Assembly (NCBI GenBank): GCA_964016985.1
Contig: OZ024823.1
Location: 125,678,924-125,742,923, forward strand
Length of the DNA stretch: 64,000 bases
Direction: 5' to 3'
Source: Anodontia alba
Lineage: Eukaryota > Mollusca > Bivalvia > Lucinida > Lucinidae
The translations under genes were made by a program, and so were the position numbers. This document shows, piece after piece, positions 31,777 to 41,639 of this stretch (positions are counted from its first letter, which is position 1; the number at the start of each line of letters is the position of its first letter). The notes below the pieces were generated by a model. The model was not told where the DNA came from and made no database searches. It saw nothing but the letters and a program-made list of their open reading frames with translations.

Positions 31777-32219
31777 CATACGGTTTGACAGAAAGTATTA
31801 CTATTTGACTTATTAAAATATACTGAATGTTCAATAAACTGGTGCTCTGTGTGCTTTAGTCTCACACTGACGCCGCACCCCTTGGAGTCGACCGAGGTGT
31901 TCAACAGCTAGTCCTTAAAGAATTTAACATTCATGAATTTATTCACTCTTTCTAAATATTTCGGTCTAAGACCTTCTTCAGTAGATTGAGTGAATATTTA
32001 TAATTGTATAGTACTTCTCTCAAGAGAACATTCATTACAAAGAATTAAACACATTATTTCTGACAATTCATCTCCAAACGAAATCGACGTGTCCGGCGTT
32101 TTCACTTTGTACCTTCCATAACTCCTTAACCCCTGTATATGTTTTTGATGGTACTGGATAAAATTGTGGACTCTCTCAAGTAGGTATTTCGTGCTAAGGA
32201 GTGTTATACTAGCTTCTTT
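31777..32219. other. No gene recognised
   Basis: Unassigned sequence. Confidence 0.5.
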
Positions 32220-32298
32220 GTTTTTTTTTTTTTTTTTTTTTTTTTTTTGTTTTTGTTTTGTTTTTTGTTTTTTTGTTTTTTTTGTTTTTTTTTTTGTT
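32220..32298. repeat. Poly(T)/TTTTG low-complexity tract
   Basis: A T run of about 28 bases followed by TTTTTG-type units. Confidence 0.95.
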
Positions 32299-32394
32299 TA
32301 CTTATCGTCTTTTCTTATATTTGGTCTTTAAATTTGATGATACCTGATGGCAGTATAAACTATCTTAAGAAGGTGTTTTGTTTAAAGGAATAAT

Positions 32395-32600
32395 AACTCT
32401 TGCTTGGGGCATGGACCGTGCAGAGGTATTTTCTCACTTTGCCATCACTTCGGCCCGGGCTCGATTCCCGTAGCTGGTACATGTATGTGGAAGGGCGGTG
32501 TTCATCCATCCATGGTCGGTGGTCTTTTCCGGTATTCCGGTCTCTTCCATGCAGTGAACACCAAACGCCTGCAAGAATATTTTACAGGTTCACAGAGCTT
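32395..32600 (+). repeat. Possible second tRNA-like SINE fragment
   Basis: CGGCCCGGGCTCGATTCCCG resembles a T-arm with a B box (GGCTCGATTCC), and GCAGAGGTATTTTCTCACTT upstream could be a worn A-box region. The following GGTGTTCATCCATCCATGGT to CATGCAGTGAACACC is inverted-repeat-like. No second copy in this window, so the call is weak. Confidence 0.35.
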
Positions 32601-32707
32601 TCTGTGTAATCGAAGTAAATTGAATTTTGAACTCTTACTTTCTTATTTCTTTTTTTTCATCCCCCCTGATATAATTGGTCAATCAAATTGCAATCCGTAA
32701 CCAATAT

Positions 32708-32948
32708 CATTACAAAAACACATATTCAAATATATAGAAAATTTCATCTCCAAAAACTGAAAATTTTCAGATGAAAAACTCTGATATTTTTCATATTTCT
32801 GCTCAAAACATAGATTGTGGGTACTCGTTAGAACCGCCTCGATGAGCAGAAATAAGAAAGATAATGTATACCCCTGTAAACCCCAGGTTTTACTATATAA
32901 AAGTGGGGTTTAAGGGGGTCAACATTATATAGGCGTGTTTTCGTAATG
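32708..32948 (-). mobile_element. F1 MITE lacking one palindrome arm
   Basis: Ends CATTACAAAAACACATATTC and GGCGTGTTTTCGTAATG. The sequence goes from GGGTACTCGTTAGAACCGCC TCGA directly to TGAGCAGAAATAAG, so the right arm of the core (about 45 bp) is deleted while both flanking modules remain. Confidence 0.92.
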
Positions 32949-33284
32949 TGCTAGCCTTGCCGCATAGCTATGAGTTCTAGTTAAAATGTAACAAAGCTAC
33001 AGTGTTCCTCCTTGACTATTTTTTCTGCATGTATAATCTCCCTTACCCGTCAGTAATGATCAGCCAAACCAGAGAAAAAGAAATTGTAGAGGATAGGATA
33101 TTTTTAATGTAAATCATTTTTATTTTGATTCAAATATCAGCTAGACTGTAGCCAGTCTACCAATATGCCCTTTGATGTTTTTTGAACTTTTAGAAGTGTA
33201 GACTGGGTAAAGCAGGCGTTTCAAGAAAAGGAATGACAACCCTCACTTTCTTATGAGCCGTAAATTCTGAAAATGTATCCTCGG

Positions 33285-33500
33285 ATATTTGCGCCATATA
33301 AAGATTCAGATCAGTTTGCGCAATCGAGCATTCTGATCAGAATCTTCACTAGGCACATTTTAGATAGCCAGGGATGCAATATGCAAAGTTTATTCATGCC
33401 GACACCGAAGTCTCTAATCAGACTGCGCTTGATGCGCAGTTTGATTAGAGACTTCGTTGGCCACACATATCAGAAGGTATGTTTTCTTACATTGCGGCTC
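33285..33500. repeat. F8 dispersed repeat with strong hairpin
   Basis: AAAGATTCAGATCAGTTTGC, TTCTGATCAGAATCTTCACT, AGCCAGGGATGCAATATGCA, then a near-perfect hairpin of GAAGTCTCTAATCAGACTGC with its inverse at 33403-33457. Confidence 0.7.
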
Positions 33501-34079
33501 GATCTGTTTTCTTTTCTTTAATTGCTGCTCGAATGACGAAAACAGATGGTTGATTGTACATGTATCAGACAGAAACGATGTTACATTGTGTGTAGTGAAT
33601 CCTTTTTTGGAACTGCGGCGAAACGTACAAGATGTCTTGGCTTTGCATTTGCATGTACATGTATGTAGGAACAGTGAATATATAGAGCCACTTGTGCATT
33701 TCGGTCATGTTTATTGCTGTTTCCTTTCTGTTTTAATAACAAATATATTTTCAAAATATTCCGCTTTTAGTTTCCTGCACACTATTAATGATTCTTTAAA
33801 CCGATCTGTTGAAGAAGAGATTTTTTGAAGTAACTCCAATTTGAGCATGGCTGCAGATTCTATTGGCGGAACGGTTCAAGTGTCTGAGAAAGCTGGAGTG
33901 CCCGGAGGGACCCAGCGATCTTTGGCAAACAACTGGCAGTTTTCTACATACAATCGATATTTCTTCCGGTATTCATAATATCAGACATTTGCCGTGCAAC
34001 AGGAAAACTGGCGTTTGGTATATAAGACTGCGTTGTAGAAAAGAGAGTCTTCAAATTCAAATTCAGTCTTTGCAGATAT
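33501..34079. other. No gene recognised
   Basis: A frame of 123 codons on plus (33457-33828) has no hallmark. I do not support it. Confidence 0.45.
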
Positions 34080-34275
34080 GTGCCATTTCGTTACAAGGGA
34101 GACAACTTAGATTACTTCATGTTTGCTTTTCTGCATACCTGTTCCCTTCAGAAAAGGGTCTAGTCTGACAGGAAAGAATAGCAAAGGGACCAAAAGCTTT
34201 CTTTTCAGAGTGAACCCCGTTATAGATGGGAAGTAAAAACATTTTGACAGCGCTACCTCCCCGAAAATGTATCCG
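34080..34275. repeat. F6 palindromic repeat copy
   Basis: CAAGGGAGACAACTTAGAT, CCCTTCAGAAAAGGGTCTAG, CTTTCTTTTCAGAGTGAACC and CGCTACCTCCCCGAAAATGT match the F6 module order, inverted. Confidence 0.6.
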
Positions 34276-34699
34276 TTCGCATTCACGCAATCAGGTCATA
34301 ATCAATGCATCGTGTGGATAATAGAATATTAAAACTGAATTGGTCTGCTCTGTTTCTGTTAGAGCCAAGGTAAAAAGGATGTTCAGAATGGGGAGAAAAC
34401 TGCAACAAGCAAAACACAGACACGCCTATGCGTCCGAGCAAGCAGTGCCTTCTCTGTTCTGTAACTAGAAGCGAAAGCTCCGAATTTACCGCGAGTATGT
34501 GCAGGCAGATCTGAACCTGCTTTGTCTCTACATGGTAAACGTACTCGTTTCTTCCTGTGTACAGCACACGTATTCCGGATGTATGGAAGCAGAGAAGGCC
34601 AATGTCGGCATGCACGTCTTCAGAGACTACGAGGGATGTTCGAAATGAATTGCTTATTTCTCTCTGGAGACTTCAAATTTCAAGTTAGCCCAAAAGTAC

Positions 34700-35340
34700 T
34701 CATTGCATGCGCTCGAAGTACTCCCCGTGGCTAGAAATGCAAAGTTTCAGCCGATGTATCAACTTCTTGAAGGCGTCACGGTACGCTGATTTGGGCACAG
34801 TAATAAGGTACTGATGAATGTCAGATCCAAGTGCCTGTCGGGACTGGTATTTCCGCCCAGCAAGGAATGCTTTCAATTTCGGAAACAAAAAGAAATCACA
34901 TGGGGCAAGGTCTGGGGAATACGGGGGGTGAGGCAAAACTTCAAAAACGCAGTAACTATTGCGGGGGTATGAGCTGGGGCATTGTCATGTAGAAGACGGA
35001 TATGTTTAAAACCAGCGGCAGGGCGTCGTTTCTGACAATACTTTTTCAGTTTCTTCAGTACTACGTCTTTGTAGTACTTTCCGGTGATGCTTTTGCCCTT
35101 TTTCACTGGCACTTTTGTTGCGACTCCTTCACCAGAGAAGAAGATTGCATACAAAACCTTCTTTGTACTCAAAGAACGCTTGGCAATTATTGGGCGTTTG
35201 CTGTGTTTAGTGGCCCAGATCTTATTGCTAACCTTTCTGACGGGCTCAAAATAATGGACCCAGGTTTCATCACCTGTGACGACATTGGCAAACTGCTTTT
35301 TTTCATATTTTGGAAACATTTGAAGCAGCTTTTTGGTCAC
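34700..35340 (-). pseudogene. Mariner transposase, truncated and frameshifted
   Basis: Minus-strand reading recovers most of a mariner catalytic domain: the first Asp in VTGDETWVHYFEP, the second in RLLHDNAPAHTPAIVTAFL, and the third in PPYSPDLAPCDFFLFPKLK, the D,D,D signature of mariner. A frameshift with loss of a few codons near 34900-34940 separates the second and third blocks. The N-terminal DNA-binding third is absent beyond 35340. The C-terminus ends YFERMQ with a stop at 34700. A right edge near 34630 (GGGATGTTCGAAATGAATTG) may be a terminal repeat. No inverted partner was found at the other side, so the element is 5'-truncated and inactive. Confidence 0.88.
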
Positions 35341-35591
35341 TTTAACCCGTTGCCTATTTATATTAATAAATTAATACATTAGCTATGTTATCTTAAAGTT
35401 GTTATACTTTCTGTGAGTGGGCAGAAATGGCCTTTATCAGACAGCGAATGCACAAGTTGATATGGGCCTCCACTATCGGTTTATAACAGGTTACGGGTAA
35501 ATGTAGGATGACATTTTTTCGGCAAGTGTATCCAGCCCTTAATGTGTAATCGTATCATAAATTCTAATCTGGGACTCGTATTGCCAAGTCG

Positions 35592-35870
35592 ATCACGAAA
35601 ACACACCTATATGATTTTGACCCCCTTAAACCCCACTTTTATATAGTAAAACTGGGGTTTACAGGGGTATACATTATTTTCCTTATTTCTTCTCAAAAAC
35701 ATAGATTGTGGGTACACGTTAGAACCGCCTCGCCGAGGCGGTTCTAACGAGTACCCACAATCTATGTTTTGAGCAGAAATATAAAAAAAGATCAGCATTT
35801 TTATTTGAAAATTTTCAGTTTTTTGGTGGTGAAATTTTCAATAAATTTTAATAGGCGTGTTTTCGTAATG
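35592..35870 (+). mobile_element. F1 palindromic MITE
   Basis: ATCACGAAAACACACCTATA left end and GGCGTGTTTTCGTAATG right end. The core is perfect apart from ACACG/AACGA, with centre GCCTCGCCGAGGC. A tRNA-like repeat starts at the very next base. Confidence 0.93.
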
Positions 35871-36066
35871 AAGAGCGCTATCCGCTCGGCCTCGGAGCCG
35901 AGCTGATAGCGCCCCTGACTTTCCATTACGAGGTCCCGGGTTCGAATCCCGCTAAAGGTGGAATTCATTTAATGGCTGTACGGCGTTTCATAGCACAACG
36001 CTTTTTTATTGTCACCCCTCTACGATGTCGAAGGAAACGTTAAATGGCAAAATCATCATAATCAGT
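35871..36066 (+). mobile_element. Probable tRNA-related SINE of a second type
   Basis: AGAGCGCTATCCGCTCGGCC and GGAGCCGAGCTGATAGCGCC make a strong stem. CCGGGTTCGAATCCCG is a canonical T-arm with B box. The 3' part ends GAAGGAAACGTTAAATGGCA then ATCATCATAATCA, an A/T-rich tail. It abuts the F1 right end exactly. No second copy in this window; the 5' extent and any target duplication are unclear. Confidence 0.55.
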
Positions 36067-36543
36067 GATTTATATTTTTTAAAGTAGACCCCGAAGATCC
36101 ATTATGCTGGCCATGATTGACATTCCTACAATATTTATTTTATCTCAGACGAAATTATTTGAAATCTAGTATTCAAAACAGACAGACATTGGATTCTATC
36201 TTACTCTAGAACCATGCGTTAACCTTTCCTTATTATGTCTTAGCAATTTAATATATAACATCAATAGACAATTCTCAAAGGAAGCGTCTGGTTTTCTTTT
36301 ATTCAACAAACATAATTATGGACTAAATTGGCGATAAAGATACTTTTAGACAGCAACCGGTGGGAACATACAGTACATAGCTGTAATGCTATTTGGTATT
36401 TTTCTGTCATGTCAAATTACTCGTCAGAGAAATGAGAACAGCTAATGAACTGGTACTCCTGAATCGCAACAGGTCGACCAAGTCCGTCCAAAAGTGCAAA
36501 TACACCGCACCATAGGAAATTGTACATTCGTTCAAACAGAATG
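36067..36543. other. No gene recognised
   Basis: No supportable frame or repeat. Confidence 0.5.
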
Positions 36544-36720
36544 GTAAACAGTGTAGGTCCAGATGAGACGGCTTGTATCGAGCCGTCTCATCTGGATCTA
36601 CACTGTTTGCACGAGTCTGTTTTGGTTTGCCGGGCTGAAAAGGTTCAAGGGACTAGTCACATTTTGTTGATATAATGCCATTTTACAAGGAAGATGATTT
36701 TGTTTTTCGAGATTGTTTTT
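36544..36720 (+). mobile_element. F3 hairpin element, right half plus shared flank
   Basis: The hairpin at 36544-36610 (GATGAGACGGCTTGTATCGA with inverse GAGCCGTCTCATC) leads to GTCTGTTTTGGTTTGCCGGG and CTGAAAAGGTTCAA. The following CAAGGAAGATGATTTTGTTT then TTCGAGATTGTTTT also follows the 40.1-kb copy, so the repeated unit extends past the TTAA-like end. Confidence 0.7.
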
Positions 36721-36723
36721 GCA

Positions 36724-36890
36724 GCCTGCTCAGAATCTTAGCTGGGCGCTCTGTAGATAGCCAATGATCCACGATATATACCTTGAGGCGGACATGAAGA
36801 CTCTGATCAGACTATATATATATGAACAGGCTGATCTGTGTCTTCGCTGGGCGCTCATGTCCGAAGTTATTTGCTCACATTGCGGCTCAG
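36724..36890. repeat. F8 dispersed repeat copy
   Basis: CATGAAGACTCTGATCAGAC, CAGGCTGATCTGTGTCTTCG, TGGGCGCTCATGTCCGAAG and CACATTGCGGCTCAG match F8 modules. A G-rich run lies further on at 37032-37056. Confidence 0.65.
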
Positions 36891-37103
36891 TTAAAGTATA
36901 CTTATCAAGTGAATGCCCTGAACAGACTGCACGTGTGTTCGCAAACTGTATTACTAGCAGTGTCATGACCTTGAATCAACCTTGGATGAACTTCTGCAAC
37001 GTAAGAGAAAGTGATTCACTTTCAAGGGAGCCGGGGGGGGGGGGGGCGGGGGGGGGTGGAGGTAGCTGTCAAAACTGCTATGCCTCCCGCCTGAAAAGAA
37101 ATC

Positions 37104-37532
37104 TACAGTGAGTCCTCATTACAACGGCAGTATTTGTTTCCAAAGACGTTGTCATTAAAATGAATTCGCTTTTGTACAGAATTCTTAATGAAAAGATTGA
37201 CAAATAAGAAAGGTTTTGTTTTGTTCTTATTTCCTCGTAGAACATATCTTTTGGATATTTATTAGAATCGCCTCACTGAGGCGATTCTAACAAATATCCA
37301 AAACACGTTTCTTTAAGGTATTAAATACAAAAGTCTTGCATAATTTGTTACCAACTGTTACCTCTTAAGCGAAGGTTAACAGTCAGCGCGTTTCTTTAAG
37401 GTATTAAATACAAAAGTCTTGCATAATTTGTTACCAACTGTTACCTCTTAAGCGAAGGTATGACAGTCAGCTTGTCATTATAACTATTTTTCGTCGTTGT
37501 ATCGAGTGTCGGTATATAGAGGGTTGTCTGTA
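37104..37532 (+). mobile_element. F2 MITE (TACAGTGAGTCC type) with internal duplication
   Basis: TACAGTGAGTCCTCATTACA left end and GTATATAGAGGGTTGTCTGTA right end. The central hairpin at about 37252-37305 (GGATATTTATTAGAATCGCC with GGCGATTCTAACAAATATCC) is perfect or nearly so. Homologous to 16256-16605 but longer because of the tandem duplication on its right side. Confidence 0.85.
37306..37471. repeat. 83-bp tandem duplication inside F2
   Basis: CGTTTCTTTAAGGTATTAAA at 37306 recurs at 37389, and the 83-bp units are almost identical (AGCGAAGGTTAACAGTCAG and AGCGAAGGTATGACAGTCAG at their ends). The near-identity implies a recent slip or unequal exchange. Confidence 0.95.
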
Positions 37533-37564
37533 CTCTTAAATTCGCTCACCATTGAAAAAAATAT

Positions 37565-37820
37565 AGAGTAGCACATAGGGAGCAAATTCATTTCATTTAG
37601 AATAGATTCCTATCTAAAAGGACTTGTTTGCAGGAAAATAGATAGGAAGTCACAAAAGTTGTCGTTCTTGTAAAAAATGGCATAAACACTACAAGTGTAT
37701 TTAGTCCCCTTACGCCCTTTTGAAAAGATACAAGCCTGGACACCATAGCATAAACCTTTGCAAACAGTGTATATCCATATGAGATGACTCGTAATGAGTT
37801 GTCACGTCACGGTATAAAAT
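37565..37820. repeat. F6 fragment followed by degenerate F3 hairpin
   Basis: TTTCATTTAGAATAGATTCC and AGGAAGTCACAAAAGTTG are F6 modules at 37595-37665. TTTGCAAACAGTGTATATCC at 37755 begins an F3-type hairpin whose second arm is badly worn. Confidence 0.45.
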
Positions 37821-38090
37821 ATTTACCATTCTGTTTTGATTTATGACTGACGCTTGTTTTGCAATAATAGACGTGTTTAAATTCAAACAAAATCTACAAA
37901 AATAGCCCTTGAAAACAAAGAATACATAAAAGAAGGAAGATCAAACTGGAAGAGTCTACTTTAGAAACTTAGAGCTGAAAAAAAAAATGAAAATGTTTCA
38001 GGTCTGAAGCATGGCTTAATGGGTGTATACCCGGACCAGAAAACGTTGCATAAACAGTAATAAAGCATCTATTCAAATGTTAAAAGATGC

Positions 38091-38539
38091 CAGGCCCCAG
38101 TTGTTCAAACCATCGTTAATGACGAACTCGTTAACTGTTGCAATAGTTGCGGTCATGGTACCTAAGCCATAATCCAATCTGATAAATCCGTAAACGAATG
38201 ACGAATGAGAATGTTCAGACCGACAAGCATGGACCCCAGAATAAAGGGTGTAATCAGGCGTCCGCGGATAGTAAGCATTACTTGGTAAGCAAGCTTTGCC
38301 CATCATGCCCATTGGCCTGAACGAAGGAAATGTCGGTAGAAGCGTATGTCCGGGATTTGGTAAGTCTACTTATGGCGCGTCATTGTCTAAGGTATTTTCA
38401 AATACATCGATATATTTGCTCCAAAAAAGCTACCCATTTTTTTCAGCAAAAAATGTCAATGTATTTGCAATATTTCAAGATAGAAATTTCAACGTCAAGT
38501 TAGCTTACATCTTTGTTAAGTTTTGAACAACTGGGCTCG
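38091..38539. mobile_element. F7 MITE enlarged by an internal insertion
   Basis: CAGGCCCCAGTTGTTCAAAC left end and TTTTGAACAACTGGGCTCG right end. Subterminal GAACTCGTTAACTG and TTTTTTCAGCAAAAAATGTC are F7 features. The extra ~200 bp include a segment (38213-38312) similar to 58378-58480, so another repeat lies within. Confidence 0.7.
38213..38312. repeat. Dispersed repeat shared with 58378-58480
   Basis: GTTCAGACCGACAAGCATGG, TGTAATCAGGCGTCC, AATAAGCATTA-like and CCATCATGCCCAT correspond in order to the 58.4-kb segment. Confidence 0.7.
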
Positions 38540-38624
38540 GGTCTTTATTTCTTTGGTTAATATAGAGGAACACAAACAAAGTACCAAAATAAATATTAAT
38601 GCCGTAGATTGAGAAACTGTATAT

Positions 38625-38800
38625 TATGGCATGTGTGCTCAGACAAAACTCATCTCAGCCTGTACAGTTACGCAGTCTAACCTTCTCTGGAACCCTCTGT
38701 GAACAGCTCAGGAATCAGCAAAGACTCTGATCGGATTAAACACTGGGATGCGCATGTTGATCTGTTTCTTTGTAAGGTACACGTACTTTAAGGGTCATTT
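38625..38800. repeat. F8 dispersed repeat, degraded
   Basis: ACTCATCTCAGCCTGTACAG, CAGCAAAGACTCTGATCGGA, GATGCGCATGTTGATCTG are recognisable. Confidence 0.45.
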
Positions 38801-39069
38801 TATCACCTTTCGACCAAATAATTTTGTTTCCTGACATTAAAGAACCGTGTTTACCCTGTGCAATGGTACAGACCGAGCCGAGCAAACAGAGTAGATCCAG
38901 ATCAAATGTTACAGAAGGCGGCGTCTGGTTTGGTTAACACCATCCGTCACGCATCAAGCAGTTTCGACACATAAACAGGTAACAAATTAGACTTGTTGGT
39001 TTAGAACAAGTAGGCTATGATTTGGAGAGAAAGATTTAGGATAACATTATATGAGCTGGGGCACAGCAT

Positions 39070-39345
39070 TTCCTACAAACCTGCATGCGCGCCGAGGAAA
39101 ACTCAGATCAGTCTGTACATCCACGCAGACTGATCAGAGTCGTTGTTGCCCGATTGAAGACATTTTTGTACCCTTGGCTACACACAGAGTGTCATGCGAA
39201 TACTTCATACTCCGCATGAAGAAACGTTACCTCGTTTGCTATCCAAAAATGCGACCAGACTGCGCGAATGAGAAGGCTTATCTGAAGCTCTATCGGGCGC
39301 ACATGTCTAAAGGTTTGATGTCTCACGTCGCGGCTCAAATTATAT
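39070..39345. repeat. F8 dispersed repeat copy
   Basis: CTCAGATCAGTCTGTACATC, CGCAGACTGATCAGAGTCGT, TGAAGAAACGTTACC, ACCAGACTGCGCGAATGAGA and GCACATGTCTAAAGG follow F8 order. Confidence 0.65.
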
Positions 39346-39379
39346 AATACGTATTTTTCTTTTCTTTTTGATATCAAAT

Positions 39380-39590
39380 ATGTGAGACGTAACTTTAGAC
39401 TCAAATCAGCCGATGCATCCCGCGCAGTCTGATCAGAGTTTTGGTTGCCCGCATGAAGAAACTTTGCATCCTTGGCTATTCAAAATGTGCAAGGTGAAGA
39501 TTCTGGTCAGACTGCGCGAAAGCGCAGACTGATCTGAATCTTCGCTGGGTGCACATATTTACAATCATGTTTCCTGTCACTGAGGCTGAA
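39380..39590. repeat. F8 dispersed repeat copy
   Basis: The clearest F8 copy: GACTCAAATCAGCCGATGCA, GCGCAGTCTGATCAGAGTTT, GAAGAAACTTTGCATCCTTG, a hairpin of TCAGACTGCGCGAAAGCGCA with its inverse, and TCTTCGCTGGGTGCACATAT. Confidence 0.75.
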
Positions 39591-39627
39591 TTATGGTTTT
39601 CGTTCTTTTTCAGACCAAATATGAAAT

Positions 39628-39849
39628 ATGGATAGAGTATACTCGCCAGAAGAGATCCGGTTTATAGTGATACTGACTGTGGTGATGGTAGTGATTGTTG
39701 CCTTGGCTTCAGCGGTCAGCATCTATCTCTCCAAGCGAAGAAATTCGCAGTTAGACATGGCTTCCCTAACCAATAATGAATATGACTTGACTTCTGAGAT
39801 TCCCGAAATATGGAGTGTTCAGGGCCACTACAACCCGATTGTCACGTGA
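39628..39849 (+). CDS. Putative small single-pass membrane protein (terminal exon or single-exon ORF)
   Basis: A 73-codon frame, unrecognised. Residues about 11-34 (RFIVILTVVMVVIVALASAV then SIYL) form one clear transmembrane helix, followed by SKRR, which under the positive-inside rule puts the C-terminal tail in the cytosol. The tail (about 35 residues) is polar and has acidic and tyrosine-containing stretches (NNEYDLTSEIPE; GHYNPIVT at the end). The ATG is in good context (A at -3, G at +4). TTTTCGTTCTTTTTCAG ends 14 bases before the ATG and looks like a splice acceptor, so this may be a 3' exon starting at 39614. No upstream exon or polyadenylation signal was identified. It is not inside a recognised repeat, unlike nearly every other frame here. 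Function unknown. Confidence 0.4.
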   Translation: MDRVYSPEEIRFIVILTVVMVVIVALASAVSIYLSKRRNSQLDMASLTNNEYDLTSEIPEIWSVQGHYNPIVT

Positions 39850-40097
39850 CCATCATGTGATAGCGAAAATTTGACGTTTATGCTACTGTAGACATGTAGA
39901 GAAATATTGCATGAAATCATCAACGAATGTTTTGATCATGTACAATGTATTCATAATCATGGATCACATTTCATTACATGTACGAGGCACAACGAAGAGT
40001 GTTGTTACGGATCATATTTTGTGCAAAACTGGAACAAAGTGATCTACAACGATTAAGAGTATCGTATCAGTATTACAGGTGTAATTTATTTAATTCA

Positions 40098-40371
40098 TTC
40101 ATCCCTTTTTTTCTAAAGTGGGCTCTTCCATCCTTGAGTTTGGACATGTCGACTGATGCAGACAGGGGCTTCAGTCTAAAAGCAAACCACAGAAGGACAA
40201 ACAGTGTAGGTCCAGATGAGACGGCTCGTTTCGAGCCGTCTCGTCTGGATCTACACTGTTTGCACGAGTCTGTTTTGGTCCGCCGGGCTGAAAGTGTTCA
40301 ACGGACAGGTCACACTTTGTAGATATAAAATCATTCTACAAGGGAGATAAATTTGTTTTTCGAGATTGTTT
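40098..40371 (+). mobile_element. F3 hairpin MITE
   Basis: TTCATTCATCCCTTTTTTTC left end, GGGCTCTTCCATCCTTGAGT subterminal block, hairpin at 40198-40263 (GATGAGACGGCTCG with CGAGCCGTCTCGTC), then GTCTGTTTTGGTCCGCCGGG and CTGAAAGTGTTCAA. The unit shared with 36.6 kb continues to GTTTTTCGAGATTGTTTT. Other copies with CTCTTCCATCCTTGA lie at 52253. Confidence 0.75.
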
Positions 40372-40384
40372 TACCACTAGTAAT

Positions 40385-40610
40385 TAATCTCAGCTGCGAA
40401 GGGTCTACTCTTAAGGGAAAGAATTTGCTCCCATGGGGAGCAAATTCTTTCCGCTTAGACTGCTTTTCAGAGGATCTACTCTAAAAGAGAAAAAATAATC
40501 CAAAAGGGAGCAAGGTTTTTTACTGTTTGGAGTAGACCACTTTTAAAAGGGGAGGCCACAATTTCGACTAGAGCTTCCTCTCTGGCAAGTGTGGACATTC
40601 CCTTTAACTT
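40385..40610. repeat. F6 palindromic repeat with perfect dyad
   Basis: GGAAAGAATTTGCTCCCATG and GGGAGCAAATTCTTTCC form a perfect dyad at about 40419-40463. GGTCTACTCTTAAG and GATCTACTCTAAAAG flank it. Confidence 0.75.
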
Positions 40611-40951
40611 GTGCAATAGCAATGTATATATGCGCTTATGAAATGCCAACGTGACATTACTGTAGGAAGTCCCACTATGTGTTGTTAAATTGTTGCTTTG
40701 GCATGGGCCTGCAATAATTACTATTTGCGAAACAGTTTTATTGTTGTTTATTGTTTCTTTTTTATTCTAAATGTAGCCTGCAGCGTTCATTCTAACTATT
40801 TGGATGCCATATCACCTTACTGTAATGATCCTTACCCATTTATGCCGAGTAGACTCTTCTACTTAAACCGTTTGGACAGATCCATTTCGAAGAGAAGGTA
40901 TTTCTGATTAGTTTTACTGTTACCATCTTTTATAGACATCCCTGTACTAAA

Positions 40952-41019
40952 TGCAAACAGTAATTATCCTGATCAGACGCCGCATTCTGCGGCGTCTGAT
41001 CTGGGTCTATACCGTTTCC
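40952..41019. repeat. F3-type hairpin core
   Basis: GATCAGACGCCGCATTCTGC and GCGGCGTCTGATC arms, with outer GCAAACAGTAATTATCCT and GGGTCTATACCGTTTCC. A degenerate second hairpin lies at about 41120-41183. Confidence 0.7.
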
Positions 41020-41263
41020 AAATGTCCCATTTATCGGACGGACGCCAGGCATAAAAAAAGGTGAAATACAGAACACATCTATTTGACTAGCCGGTGAATT
41101 GTCTGAAAAAAGCTGGCAGAATGGTAAACATTATACACCTAAATAAGACCCTTTTCGTCCGAATTGATCCGTCTGCACTGTTTGCTCATATATTAAGTGT
41201 CTAAATATTTAGGCGGTTTATACGGTTTATTATTTCGTTTGCATTTTTATTTTATTTATTTTT

Positions 41264-41284
41264 TTATTTTTTTTTTTTTTTTTT
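41264..41284. repeat. Poly(T)-rich tract
   Basis: T-rich run without a recognised element body beside it. Confidence 0.7.
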
Positions 41285-41332
41285 GTGAATGCTACTAAAA
41301 GTTAGTAATATATCCATTCCTTGGCGTTTTCT

Positions 41333-41560
41333 TAAGGTGAATGGATAAACTTTCAGGGGAGGCAACACTGTCCAAATGTTTTGCCTCTTTCTGAACAGTA
41401 GTCTAGTCTACAAGGTATACAAGGTGAGAACAGTCTCCCGAAGGGAGCAAATTCTATCCTTGTAGAGCAAACCCCTCTTCAGAAGAGACTTAGTCTACTG
41501 GAAAGTAAACATACAGTCCCAAAAGTTGCCTCCATTGCAAAACATGACAGAACATCTACG
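41333..41560. repeat. F6 palindromic repeat copy
   Basis: GTGAATGGATAAACTTTCAG, GGGGAGGCAACACTGTCCAA, TCTCCCGAAGGGAGCAAATT dyad, CCCCTCTTCAGAAGAGACTT and CCAAAAGTTGCCTCCATTG show the longest F6 layout in the window. Confidence 0.7.
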
Positions 41561-41639
41561 AAGTGTGTCAAGTCCGCTAAAGTTCTTTAAAGAAGCCAAG
41601 CGCATAAGAAATCCTGCAATAAGACCTGTGTGACTAACA

